In this document: one piece after another, positions 9,352 through 18,016 of the stretch
How the letters are laid out: each line of letters starts with the position of its first letter
Numbering within the stretch: the stretch's first letter is position 1
Assembly (NCBI RefSeq): GCF_900163635.1
Contig: NZ_FUID01000002.1
Location: 115,551-179,550, forward strand
DNA length: 64,000 bases
Direction: 5' to 3'
From: Leucobacter sp. 7(1)
Lineage (GTDB): Bacteria > Actinomycetota > Actinomycetes > Actinomycetales > Microbacteriaceae
Made by a program: the position numbers and the translations under genes
The notes under the pieces: model-generated
Seen by the model: only the letters and a program-made list of their open reading frames with translations
The model's database searches: none
Told to the model about the DNA's origin: nothing

Positions 9352-10545
9352 ATGACCGTCCGCCCCAAGCTCACGGCGGGCCTGTTGGCGGTGCTGTCCT
9401 TTCTCGCCGCAACCGGGCCTTTCGCCACCGACATGTACCTGTCGTCGTTCACGCAGATCGCAGCGGACCTCGGTGCCCCGGCGTCCTCGGTGCAGCTCAC
9501 GCTCACCGCGTTTCTGCTCGGCATGGGCGGCGGGCAACTGGTGCTCGGCCCCCTGTCAGATCAGTGGGGCCGTCGCCGGATCCTGCTCGCGGCGCTCACC
9601 GTATTCGCGCTTGCAAGCGTCGCGATGGTCTTCTCCCCCACGGTGGGAGTCCTCATCGCGCTCCGCTTTGTGCAGGGCCTTGCTGGCGCGGCCGGAGTTG
9701 TCGTGTCGCGTGCCATTGCCGTGGACCTTACCGAGGGTGCCGCGGCGATCCGGGCGATCAGCCTGATCGCGATGTTCGTCGGTCTCGGCCCGCTCATCGC
9801 CCCGCCAATCGGCGGTGCTATTGCCGCGGTGGCCGACTGGCGGATCGTGCTGGCGACCCTCGCTTGTCTGGCCGTCGCGATGCTCGTGCTTGCCGCCCTG
9901 TTCATCCCGGAGTCGCTGCCCCCCGAGCTGCGCAACGTCGCGGGACTGCGCTCCGCGCTCGGCCACTTCGCGAGCCTGCTGCAGGATCCGGCGTTCCTGC
10001 TCCTGATGATTGTGTTCTCGCTCGGCTTCGGCGGGATGATGGCGTATATTTCTGCGTCCCCGTTTGTGGGCCAGGTAATCCTGGGGATGTCACCATTTGT
10101 GTACTCGCTCGCCTTCGCGGCGGGTGCCCTCGCAATGATCACCGCAAACTTCATCAACTCGCGCCTCGCCGGCCGCGTCCCCGCGACGCGCATGCTGTTT
10201 CTGGGCACCCTCCTCGCGGTGCTCGCTGGGGCGGGCCTGACCGTGCTCGCCGCCACAGATTCGCTGCACCCCGCGTCGTTCATCCTCTGCGCGTTCCTGC
10301 TCACCGGCGGCACGGGGTTCATCATGTCGAACGCGAGCGCGCTCGCGCTGGCCCGCGCCCGCGCTGCCAAAGGCTCGGGGTCGGCCCTGCTCGGTGCCGG
10401 GCAATTCGCCGTCGGCGGGCTCGCCTCCCCCATCGTGGGTGCTTGGGGGGAGCACACCGCGCTCCCCATGGCGTTGTTTGTGCTCACGGTCGCCCTGCTC
10501 GCCTGCGTGGGAGCTACCCTGGTGCACCGCAGCACGCCCCGCTAG
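9352..10545 (+). CDS. Bcr/CflA-type MFS drug efflux transporter
   Basis: The product has 397 residues with about 12 hydrophobic segments. It matches the DHA1 Bcr/CflA pattern: an N-terminal ATDMYLSSF signature (about 25-33), motif A GPLSDQWGRRR (about 66-76) and the motif-C region around RFVQGLAGAAGVVVSRAIA. Members export drugs such as bicyclomycin or chloramphenicol, or small metabolites including cysteine, by proton antiport across the cytoplasmic membrane. The substrate cannot be assigned. ATG 9352 lacks a ribosome site and follows a -10 box directly, so it is probably translated from a leaderless mRNA. Confidence 0.85.
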   Translation: MTVRPKLTAGLLAVLSFLAATGPFATDMYLSSFTQIAADLGAPASSVQLTLTAFLLGMGGGQLVLGPLSDQWGRRRILLAALTVFALASVAMVFSPTVGVLIALRFVQGLAGAAGVVVSRAIAVDLTEGAAAIRAISLIAMFVGLGPLIAPPIGGAIAAVADWRIVLATLACLAVAMLVLAALFIPESLPPELRNVAGLRSALGHFASLLQDPAFLLLMIVFSLGFGGMMAYISASPFVGQVILGMSPFVYSLAFAAGALAMITANFINSRLAGRVPATRMLFLGTLLAVLAGAGLTVLAATDSLHPASFILCAFLLTGGTGFIMSNASALALARARAAKGSGSALLGAGQFAVGGLASPIVGAWGEHTALPMALFVLTVALLACVGATLVHRSTPR

Positions 10546-10963
10546 TTCGCGTCTGACACGCCCTCGGCCCAGACACCCAGCCGCGCATCCGCACATCCGC
10601 GCATCCGCACATCCGCACATCCGCACATCCGCACATCCGCGACAACCAAAACCTCAGAGATCCTGCGCCCGTGCCCGGTTTTTGGCAGAAAATCTCCTAG
10701 GATTCCGTGAATCTCCTGGAGTTCGAGCGACGTGCGAACGGGCGCACGCTTCGCGGTCGGGCCGGGCATCACGTCGGAGACGGGAGCCTCTTGGGCGTCT
10801 GAGTGGAGCGGAAATCGCGACACGTCATCACCGCGCATAGCCCCGAACTCCGTGGGAGGCACGCCCGCACCTCGCTGCCCTGCCCCCGCGACCTCTCCCG
10901 TGCACGTACACGCGCACAATTGGGGCCGGGCGGGGGCCGGGCAAGCGAAGCAAAGCCGGGCGG
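10546..10963. other. Intergenic region between convergent genes, with a short tandem repeat
   Basis: The 418 bases between the efflux gene and the end of an ABC operon hold seven 8-bp tandem units at 10583-10638 and no supportable gene. The part from 10930 on is strongly C/G-skewed. I see no clear hairpin terminator. Confidence 0.6.
10583..10638. repeat. Seven tandem 8-bp units GCACATCC / GCGCATCC
   Basis: Units follow without gaps from 10583: two have G at the third base (first and third units) and five have A. The 8-bp period is not a codon multiple and the array is intergenic. It could be a length-variable locus through slipped-strand mispairing. Confidence 0.85.
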
Positions 10964-12688
10964 CTACGCGTCGCGGAGCGCGCGGGCCTCCTCGCGGCGG
11001 ATCGCCTGCTCGGCCGGATCCGGCACCGGGAGCGAGGCGAGGAGCCGCTGCGTGTACCGCTCCCGCGGGCGCAGCAGTACGTCCTCCGCCGGGCCGCTCT
11101 CGACGAGCTCCCCCCGGTAGAGCACCCCGACGCGATCCGCGAGCGCGTCCACGACCGCGAGGTCGTGGGTGATGAAGAGGGTGGCAAAACCGAGCTCAGC
11201 CTGCAGCTCCGTGAAGAGTTCCAGCACACGCGCCTGCACGGAGACGTCGAGCGCCGACGTTGGCTCGTCCGCGATCAACAGCTTCGGGTCCAGGGCGAGG
11301 CCGCGCGCCAGAGAGGCGCGCTGTCGCTGACCGCCGGAGAGCTCGTGCGGGAAGCGGTCCCCGTACGTGCGCGGCAGCTGCACAGCCTCAAGGAGCTCGT
11401 CGACTCGGGAACGTGCTGCCGCCGGGGTCCGGGCGATGCGGTGCACCACGAGCGGCTCAGCCACGTTTTCCGCGATCGTGAGCACCGGGTTGAAGCTCGT
11501 TGCGGGGTCCTGGAACACAAACCCGAGATCCTTGCGAGCGGCCCGGAACTGCCGTTCCTTGAACCCAACCATTTCGTGGCCCAGCACGCGGAGCGAACCG
11601 CCCGTGGCGGGCGTCAGCCCCGCGATCGCGCGCCCGATTGTCGATTTCCCGGAACCGGACTCGCCGACGAGGCCGTAGACCTCCCCGGCCGCGATCTCGA
11701 AATCGACGCCGCGCACCGCTCGGAAGCCGGGCTTGCCGAGGCGTCCCGGGTACTGGATTTCGAGCCCGCGGGCCGAAACCAACACCTCACGCGCCGCCGG
11801 CGCCGCAGCTGCGCCACTCGGGCGGTCCGCGACGCGCATGCGACCATCACCGAGTCGCAGCACCGATGCGAGGAGTCGCTTCGTGTACTCCTCACGTGGC
11901 GCTGCGAACAGCTCCGCCACGGGCGCGCGCTCGATCACCTCGCCCTGGTACATCACGGCAACGTCATCCGCGAGGTCCGCGACCACGCCCATGTTGTGGG
12001 TGATGAGCAGGATCGCCGTCCCAAAGTCTGCCTGGAGCGTGCGCAGCAAGTCGAGGATCTCGGCCTGCACCGTCACGTCAAGGGCGGTGGTGGGCTCGTC
12101 CGCCACGATCAGCCCCGGTCGCAAGGCGAGCGCCATCGCAATCATGACGCGCTGCTTCTGCCCGCCGGACAGCTGATGCGGGTACGCGTCCACGCGCTCG
12201 TGCGGATCGGGGATCCCGACGCGGTCGAGCATCTCGATCGCCTGCGCCCGTGCCTCCCGCTTGGACAGTTTGCCGTGGGCGCGCAGGCCCTCGGCAATCT
12301 GCCAGCCGATCGTGAACACCGGGTTGAGTGCGGTCGATGGCTCCTGGAACACCATCGCCACGTCGCGGCCCCGAACCTGACGGAGCTGCTCCCCAGTGAG
12401 GTGCAGCACGTCGTTGGTGCTCTTCCCGTCACGGGAAGACAGGATCACGGAGCCGGAGGCCGTGGCGGTCTCTGGCAGGAGGCCCAACACGGTACGGGCT
12501 GAGACTGTCTTGCCCGAACCGGACTCCCCCACCACGGCGAGTACGCGGCCCGGGGCTACGGCGAGGGAAACTCCATCAACGGCGCGCACGGCACCGTGGT
12601 CGGTGGCGAACGTCACCTCCAGATCGCGGAGTTCAAGGACCGGTGCTGTGCGCGCCTCGGCTGCAGTTGACGCCTGTGTCTGGCTCAT
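10964..12688 (-). CDS. Peptide ABC transporter, fused double ATP-binding protein (system 1)
   Basis: 574 residues from ATG 12688, preceded by AAGGAAAG; the start overlaps the upstream permease stop as ATGA. Two complete ABC cassettes are fused, corresponding to DppD and DppF. Cassette 1 has Walker A GESGSGKT, signature LSGGQKQR and Walker B LIVADEP. Cassette 2 has GESGSGKST, LSGGQRQR and LLIADEP. Each ends in an oligopeptide-transporter C-terminal extension. It powers import of di- or oligopeptides, or related solutes such as metal chelates, with the two permeases and binding protein encoded upstream. Confidence 0.93.
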   Translation of the reverse strand: MSQTQASTAAEARTAPVLELRDLEVTFATDHGAVRAVDGVSLAVAPGRVLAVVGESGSGKTVSARTVLGLLPETATASGSVILSSRDGKSTNDVLHLTGEQLRQVRGRDVAMVFQEPSTALNPVFTIGWQIAEGLRAHGKLSKREARAQAIEMLDRVGIPDPHERVDAYPHQLSGGQKQRVMIAMALALRPGLIVADEPTTALDVTVQAEILDLLRTLQADFGTAILLITHNMGVVADLADDVAVMYQGEVIERAPVAELFAAPREEYTKRLLASVLRLGDGRMRVADRPSGAAAAPAAREVLVSARGLEIQYPGRLGKPGFRAVRGVDFEIAAGEVYGLVGESGSGKSTIGRAIAGLTPATGGSLRVLGHEMVGFKERQFRAARKDLGFVFQDPATSFNPVLTIAENVAEPLVVHRIARTPAAARSRVDELLEAVQLPRTYGDRFPHELSGGQRQRASLARGLALDPKLLIADEPTSALDVSVQARVLELFTELQAELGFATLFITHDLAVVDALADRVGVLYRGELVESGPAEDVLLRPRERYTQRLLASLPVPDPAEQAIRREEARALRDA

Positions 12689-13734
12689 TCGTTCTTTCCT
12701 TCCGCACGATCCGGCGTCACAGGCGACACAGCGGTCGTCCCCACTGAGGTGGCTGCGACCGCACCGCTCCCCGCCTTCACTCGGCGGCGGCTGCGCAGCC
12801 GAGGGTCTGCGAGATCGTTCAGGCTCTCGCCGGTCAGGGTGAGGCCCATCACCACGAGCACAATCGCGAGGCCGGGCCACAGGCTGGTCCACCAGATCCC
12901 GTTCGTGACGTCCGCGATTGCCTTATTCAGGTCATAGCCCCACTCGGCCGCGGAGTTTGGCTCGATGCCAAAGCCCAAGAAGCCGAGACCGGCGAGCGTG
13001 AGAATCGCCTCAGAAGCGTTGAGCGTGAACACGAGCGGCAACGAACGGGTCGAGTTGCGCAGCACGTGCCGGAACATGATCCGGCTCCGGCTGGCCCCCA
13101 CAACGCGGGCCGATTCAACGAACACCTCCGACTTGACGCGCACAACTTCGGAGCGCACCACGCGGAAATACTGCGGGATGAACACCACGGTAATCGACAG
13201 AGCCGCCGACCAGATTCCGCCCCAGAGGCTGGACTGACCGCCGGAGATCACGATCGACATGACAATCGCGAGCAGCAGAGAGGGGAACGCGTAGATTGCG
13301 TCCGTGATCATCACGAGAACCCGGTCGAGAGCACCGCCCAGGTATCCGGAGACGAGTCCCAGCAGGGTGCCCGCGAAGATTGAAGCGAGCACGGCGATCA
13401 CGATAACAAGGAGCGCGGTTCGCGATCCCCAGACAACTCGCGAGAGCACGTCATAGCCCGCGATTGTCGTGCCGAACGGATGCGCCGGGCTTGGCGGAGT
13501 GCGGGATCCGAAATCCCCGTCCGGGCCTGAGAGCGCGTTGAAGTCGTAGGGCGCGATCAGCGGCGCGAAGATCGCAAGCACAACAAACACGCCAATGAGC
13601 ACGAGACCCGTCACGAGCATGCCGCGCTGGAGCCCGACACTCTGACGGAGCTGTTTGATGAGCGGCCAGCTGTGCCAGCCCCGGTCGGTCCGCGGTGCGG
13701 TGAGGATGGCCTCGGTGTGTGTTTCGGCGGCCAT
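12685..13734 (-). CDS. Peptide ABC transporter permease, DppC type (system 1)
   Basis: The product has 349 residues. It has an N-terminal membrane segment (GLVLIGVFVVLAIFAPLIAPY), then the BPD_transp_1 domain with five further segments and the EAA-type loop near GASRSRIMFRHVLRN, which docks on the ATPases. It overlaps the downstream ATPase gene by 4 bp and follows the DppB-type permease after 1 bp, so the three are one transcription unit. The C-terminal tail (about residues 310-349) is basic, then threonine- and valine-rich, longer than usual and presumably cytoplasmic. Confidence 0.92.
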   Translation of the reverse strand: MAAETHTEAILTAPRTDRGWHSWPLIKQLRQSVGLQRGMLVTGLVLIGVFVVLAIFAPLIAPYDFNALSGPDGDFGSRTPPSPAHPFGTTIAGYDVLSRVVWGSRTALLVIVIAVLASIFAGTLLGLVSGYLGGALDRVLVMITDAIYAFPSLLLAIVMSIVISGGQSSLWGGIWSAALSITVVFIPQYFRVVRSEVVRVKSEVFVESARVVGASRSRIMFRHVLRNSTRSLPLVFTLNASEAILTLAGLGFLGFGIEPNSAAEWGYDLNKAIADVTNGIWWTSLWPGLAIVLVVMGLTLTGESLNDLADPRLRSRRRVKAGSGAVAATSVGTTAVSPVTPDRAEGKNE

Positions 13735-13735
13735 G

Positions 13736-14818
13736 TCAGTACCTCACTCGGGGATCGATCAGGGCGGCGACCACATCAACAACGAAGTTGCTGACCGCGA
13801 CAATCACGGCCAGCAGCGCCACGATGCCCTGTACAGCGACGAAGTCGCGCGCGCTGAGGTAGTGGGCCAGCTGAAAGCCCAGCCCCTTCCACTCGAACGT
13901 TGTCTCGGTCAGCACCGCGCCGCCGAGCAGCATCGCGATCTGCAGGCCGATCACGGTGATGATCGGGATGAGCGCCGGCCGGTACGCGTGCTTCGTGACA
14001 AGTCGGAACTCGCGCACGCCCCGGGAACGTGCGGAGTCCATATACTCACGGCCCAGCGTCCCGATCATGTTCGTGCGGACGAGCCTGAGGAAGATTCCCG
14101 CGGTCATCATGCCGAGGGTCAGCGCTGGGAGCACCGCGTGCGCAAGCACGTCGCCCACGTTCGCAAGGTTGCCGGTGCGGAACGCATCAATGAGGTAGAA
14201 CCCAGACGGGCCGTCGAGCATCTGCAGTTGGAGTTCCGTGCCAATGGAGGCGCGCCCCGAGAGCGGGAGCCAGCCGAGCCAGACACCAAAGATCAGCTTC
14301 ATGAGCAGGCCGGAGAAGAAAACTGGGGTCGCGTAGGTGAAGATCGCAAACACACGCAGCGCGGCGTCCGGCCCGCGGTCGCGGTAGTACGCGGCAAGCA
14401 TGCCGAGCGGAATACCGACAACGAAAGCGACGATGAGCGTGAAGAACGCGAGCTCAAGCGTGGCAGCGCCGAACGTGGTGATCACTTCGGTGACAGGGCG
14501 ATGGTCACTGATCGTGGTGCCGAAGTTCCCCGTAAAGACCTGGCCGAGGTACTCGAGATACTGGGTGATGATCGGGCGGTCGTAGCCGGCGTCGTGGATG
14601 CGCTTCGCGAGCTCATCCGGCGGCAACTTGCCACCGACGGCCGCGGTGATCGGGTCACCGATGCTCCGCATGAGCAGGAACACCATCGTGACGAGGATAA
14701 AGACGGTGGGAAGGATGAGGACTGCGCGCCAGAGGATATAGCGCAGGAGCCCACCACCGGAGCGGACCGTCGGTGCCTTTGTGGGCACCGGGGCTGCGGA
14801 CGAGTCAAGAATAGTCAT
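13736..14818 (-). CDS. Peptide ABC transporter permease, DppB type (system 1)
   Basis: The product has 360 residues: a typical DppB N-terminus after a 25-residue cytoplasmic lead, with the first membrane segment near ILPTVFILVTMVFLLM, then five more and an EAA loop at RSRGVREFRLVTKHAYR. It forms the heterodimeric channel with the DppC-type subunit. The gene lies 62 bp downstream of the binding-protein gene and 1 bp before dppC. Confidence 0.92.
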   Translation of the reverse strand: MTILDSSAAPVPTKAPTVRSGGGLLRYILWRAVLILPTVFILVTMVFLLMRSIGDPITAAVGGKLPPDELAKRIHDAGYDRPIITQYLEYLGQVFTGNFGTTISDHRPVTEVITTFGAATLELAFFTLIVAFVVGIPLGMLAAYYRDRGPDAALRVFAIFTYATPVFFSGLLMKLIFGVWLGWLPLSGRASIGTELQLQMLDGPSGFYLIDAFRTGNLANVGDVLAHAVLPALTLGMMTAGIFLRLVRTNMIGTLGREYMDSARSRGVREFRLVTKHAYRPALIPIITVIGLQIAMLLGGAVLTETTFEWKGLGFQLAHYLSARDFVAVQGIVALLAVIVAVSNFVVDVVAALIDPRVRY

Positions 14819-14880
14819 AGTGCAATACCCTGACGGCGGGCGGAAGCGTCACCGCCCCCGCCCGCCACAGGATGCATTGG

Positions 14881-16500
14881 TTACTGCTTGGTGATCGTTC
14901 CGAGGCGGAACTTGAAGGACCCGTCGAGCACGACGCCGTCGATCGCGTCTGTCGTGATCGCGACCTGCGTGCCCTGGAGCAGCGGGATCATCGGGACGTC
15001 CTTCGCGACCTCAGCCTGCGCGTCCTCGATTAGCTTGGTGCGCTCAGCCGGATCAACGGTGACGCGCTCCTTGGCGATCAGATCGTTTGTCGTCTCAGAG
15101 TTGTAGTGGTTGTTGAAGAAGCCACCGTTCACGAAGAACGGGGTGAGGAAGTTGTCCGCGTCCGAGAAGTCGGGGAACCAGCCCAGCTGGTACATCGGGT
15201 ACGCATCTGCCGGGAAGTCCTTCGAGTACTGGCCCCACTCGGTCGACTGCAGATCGACAGTGAAGAGGCCGTCGGCCTCAAGCTGCTGCTTGATCAGGGC
15301 GTACTCCTCTGCCGAGGCGTCGCCGTAGTGATCCGGGTTGTACTGCAGCTGCAGCGTGACCGGCGTGGTGATGCCTGCTGCGTCGAGGCGAGCCTTGGCC
15401 GCCGCGGTGTCCGCGCCGCCCTCAGCGTTGCCGTAGAGGCCCTTGAACGCCTCGGTAGCACCGGTGAAGCCCTGCGCCACCGGGCTGTACAGCGGGGTGA
15501 AGGTGTCCTTGTAGACCTGCGATGCGATCTTCTCGCGGTCGATCAGGTCCGCGGCGGCCTGGCGCACGGCCAGCGCCTTCGCGGGATCGGCCTCGGGGGT
15601 CTTCGCGCCGAACGGCTGCGTGTCGAAGTTGAAGACGATGTAGCGGATCGCGCCGCCGGGGCCGTCGACGAGCTTCAGGCCGTCGGTCTTGCCGAGCTTC
15701 TCCGTGTCGGTCGCCGAAAGGCTCCGGAAGGCCACGTCGATCGCCTTCGTCTCGATCGCCTGGCTGAGGTTCGTCTCGTCCGCGAAGTACTTCACGTTGA
15801 CATCGGGGGTCTTCGCCGCACCCCACAGGCCGTCATAGCCGTCGTAGGCCTTGTAGGAGGCGAGGTCGTTCTTCTTGAAGTTCTCGAGCGTGTACTGACC
15901 GGCGAAGGCCTTGCCCGCGACGATCTCCTCATCGGTGGCGAGCTTGTCCGCGGGGAACACGTCCTCGTCCACGATCGGGGCAACGGGAGTTGACAGCACC
16001 TGCGGGAAGGTCTGGTCATTCCCTTCCTTCAACGTGAAGACCACAGTCGTCTCGTCCACGGCCTCGACGCTCGCGAGGTTCCCCAGCAGGCTCGAGGGTC
16101 CGCTCGGATCAGCGATCGCAACCTGTCGGTCGAAGCTGTGCTTCACGTCGGAGCTCGTAAGGTCGTTGCCGTTCGCAAACTTCAGGCCGCTCTTGAGCTT
16201 GACCGTGTACTCGGTCGGCGAGGTGAATTCCGCAGATTCCGCGATATCCGGTGCCACGTCGCTCGACCCGATCTCGTGGTTCAAGAGGAACGGGTACACA
16301 CTTGTCATCACGGCAAACGAGCCGTTGTCGTACGAGCCCGCCGGATCGAGGGCCGTCACCACGTCGGTCGTGCCGATCGTGATCGATCCGGCGTCACCGC
16401 CGCCCGAGCCGCCTGAACCGCCCGAGCCCCCGCTCGCGCATCCGGTGAACAGGACCGCGGCACCCAGCAGTGCGGCCGCAGACATCATTGTCTTCTTCAA
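14881..16500 (-). CDS. Peptide ABC transporter substrate-binding lipoprotein (system 1)
   Basis: Extracytoplasmic solute-binding protein family 5, 539 residues from a TTG at 16500. A TGGAGGAAG ribosome site lies five bases before that codon and would fall inside the gene if the GTG at 16524 were used. The lipoprotein signal has the lipobox LFTGC (Cys21), followed by a glycine/serine linker. The body shows family features such as the TDVVTALDPAGSY opening and the KLKSGLKFANG block. It captures the substrate outside the membrane and is the first gene of the operon. Confidence 0.92.
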   Translation of the reverse strand: MKKTMMSAAALLGAAVLFTGCASGGSGGSGGSGGGDAGSITIGTTDVVTALDPAGSYDNGSFAVMTSVYPFLLNHEIGSSDVAPDIAESAEFTSPTEYTVKLKSGLKFANGNDLTSSDVKHSFDRQVAIADPSGPSSLLGNLASVEAVDETTVVFTLKEGNDQTFPQVLSTPVAPIVDEDVFPADKLATDEEIVAGKAFAGQYTLENFKKNDLASYKAYDGYDGLWGAAKTPDVNVKYFADETNLSQAIETKAIDVAFRSLSATDTEKLGKTDGLKLVDGPGGAIRYIVFNFDTQPFGAKTPEADPAKALAVRQAAADLIDREKIASQVYKDTFTPLYSPVAQGFTGATEAFKGLYGNAEGGADTAAAKARLDAAGITTPVTLQLQYNPDHYGDASAEEYALIKQQLEADGLFTVDLQSTEWGQYSKDFPADAYPMYQLGWFPDFSDADNFLTPFFVNGGFFNNHYNSETTNDLIAKERVTVDPAERTKLIEDAQAEVAKDVPMIPLLQGTQVAITTDAIDGVVLDGSFKFRLGTITKQ

Positions 16501-16574
16501 GAGCTTCCTCCAGTGAGTGTTCACGCCTCAACGCTGAGTGAAACCAGCAACGTCGCTGCGTGTGTATATCAACA

Positions 16575-16600
16575 GCTCTGAGCCTACCCACACTCAGAGC
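16575..16600 (-). terminator. 8-bp inverted repeat between lipoprotein gene and ABC operon
   Basis: GCTCTGAG (16575-16582) and CTCAGAGC (16593-16600) flank a 10-base loop, followed on the minus strand by TGTTGATAT. It may end the upstream lipoprotein transcript or be an operator of the ABC operon. Weak as a terminator. Confidence 0.4.
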
Positions 16601-16741
16601 ACAGCTTGACCACTCGGAACCAATTTGTAACAAGCTGCTCACTGGGACGCCTGAAAAGCGCAAAATGGCACCCGGAGCCCACAAACTTCGGAACATCATG
16701 CACGGAATTCATCTCGGTAGTGCGAACTCGGGTGCGCCGTA

Positions 16742-17803
16742 CTAGTCCATACTTGGCTCCCCGTATCGAATCAGCAGCGCCTCAAGCTCAGTCCGATACT
16801 CGTCCACAAACTCCTGTTCGAGCTCGTGCGTGATGCGGGTCAGCTCCGCGTCGTAATCGGCAGACTTCCGACACTCAAGATCGGCGGACGCAACCTCGAT
16901 TTCGAGAGCCTGGAACCGTTCCTGCTCGCTCTGACTCACAATCTGTTCAAGTTCGCCGGCGTCGGACTGCATCTGCTCGAAGTCCTGGCCCAGAGTGTTG
17001 CGCGCATGCGTGGGTGAGGTGTAGGTCGAGTGTCCGACCTTCACCATGCACTGGGTCCAGACCTCATTAAGTGCAACGAGGTCCTCGTTGCTCGGCGCCT
17101 CTGGGTCGAGCGGTTCGTTGAGGCGCCGCTCCGCTTCGAACAAGTCTGCAAATTCAGGGTCGTCACGGGCCACCATGGTGCCCGCCTGCTCGCTCCGCGC
17201 GATGTCCAATGCCTCGCCCGCGCAGCCGCGACCCTTGATCTCAGTCGTGTTCGCGTCCTCGAGCTCAGCTTGCAGCTCCTCATCGCTGAGTGGAGACCCG
17301 TTCAGCGTTTCCCAGTACGCGTCTTGCTCGGACTCCTTCAGCGAGGCGAGGTAGTCACCGTTGATGTCGACAAGTTCCGAGCCCGCTGCGTCGGCGGCGG
17401 CGATAGCAGCATCAAAATCCGGGTCTTCGACGATCCCGTAGCCGTAGCTGCGCGCGAACGCTTCCGCCTCAGCATCCGTCTCACTCGTCGGCACTCCCCC
17501 GATCATCGCCCCGGTGATCGGCCCGCCCGTGAACGGCCGCGGCGTGTAGTCAAACCCCTCCGCCCGCATACACTCCGCGGTGAGCTCCTGCGCGCGTTCG
17601 TGCTCGATCCTGGCAGCTTCCTCGCTGGCCTCCTGGCTCGTGAGGAGCGGGGACAGGTACTCGGCGAGCGGCCCAGTGTCCGCTGCGGCCGGGGTATCGG
17701 GCATTGCGCTGCAGCCGGTGAGCAGGAACAGGGCCAGCAGGGTGCCGGCTGCGAGCAGGGCTCTGGCCGTGCGCGAGCGCGGGGGGACGACGTCTGGGTG
17801 CAT
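16742..17803 (-). CDS. Hypothetical lipoprotein
   Basis: 353 residues with a signal peptide and lipobox LLTGC (Cys about 31), so probably anchored to the outer face of the membrane. The mature part is acidic and helical, rich in Glu/Ala with coiled-coil-like stretches (EEAARIEHERAQELTAECMR). It has about four scattered cysteines (ECMR, GRGCAGEA, TQCMVKV, DLECRKS) that could pair. I recognise no enzyme motif. It lies between two peptide ABC operons on the same strand, but has its own terminator-bounded upstream region, so a link to transport is only positional. Confidence 0.7.
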   Translation of the reverse strand: MHPDVVPPRSRTARALLAAGTLLALFLLTGCSAMPDTPAAADTGPLAEYLSPLLTSQEASEEAARIEHERAQELTAECMRAEGFDYTPRPFTGGPITGAMIGGVPTSETDAEAEAFARSYGYGIVEDPDFDAAIAAADAAGSELVDINGDYLASLKESEQDAYWETLNGSPLSDEELQAELEDANTTEIKGRGCAGEALDIARSEQAGTMVARDDPEFADLFEAERRLNEPLDPEAPSNEDLVALNEVWTQCMVKVGHSTYTSPTHARNTLGQDFEQMQSDAGELEQIVSQSEQERFQALEIEVASADLECRKSADYDAELTRITHELEQEFVDEYRTELEALLIRYGEPSMD

Positions 17804-17955
17804 GGGTGGGAGTCCATTCAGATCGCGAGATCACAGACTAACCGCCTGGGAACCCTGAGTACGTGTATCCCCGGACTCGATGAGCACCCACCAGGAGAGT
17901 AGCTGCGGCACCGCTAGATCGCAAGAAGGCCCCATTCACCACCATCGTCGACACT

Positions 17956-17997
17956 ACGACGCAGCCCCCGATCCGAATGGACCGGGGGCTGCGTCGT
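17956..17997. terminator. 15-bp perfect hairpin after peptide ABC operon 2
   Basis: Arms 17956-17970 and 17983-17997 with a 12-base loop lie 20 bases downstream of the ATPase stop at 18017 on the minus strand. This is the natural end of the second ABC operon. Confidence 0.8.
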
Positions 17998-18016
17998 GAA
18001 GGGTGTCGCCGTGACG

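Noticed and set aside
10583..10638. Possible CRISPR array
   Set aside because: Units are 8 bp, contiguous and without spacers; no cas genes nearby.
11165..12502. 445-codon plus-strand frame opposite the ABC ATPase gene
   Set aside because: Antisense shadow of a well-supported gene; no recognisable protein features.
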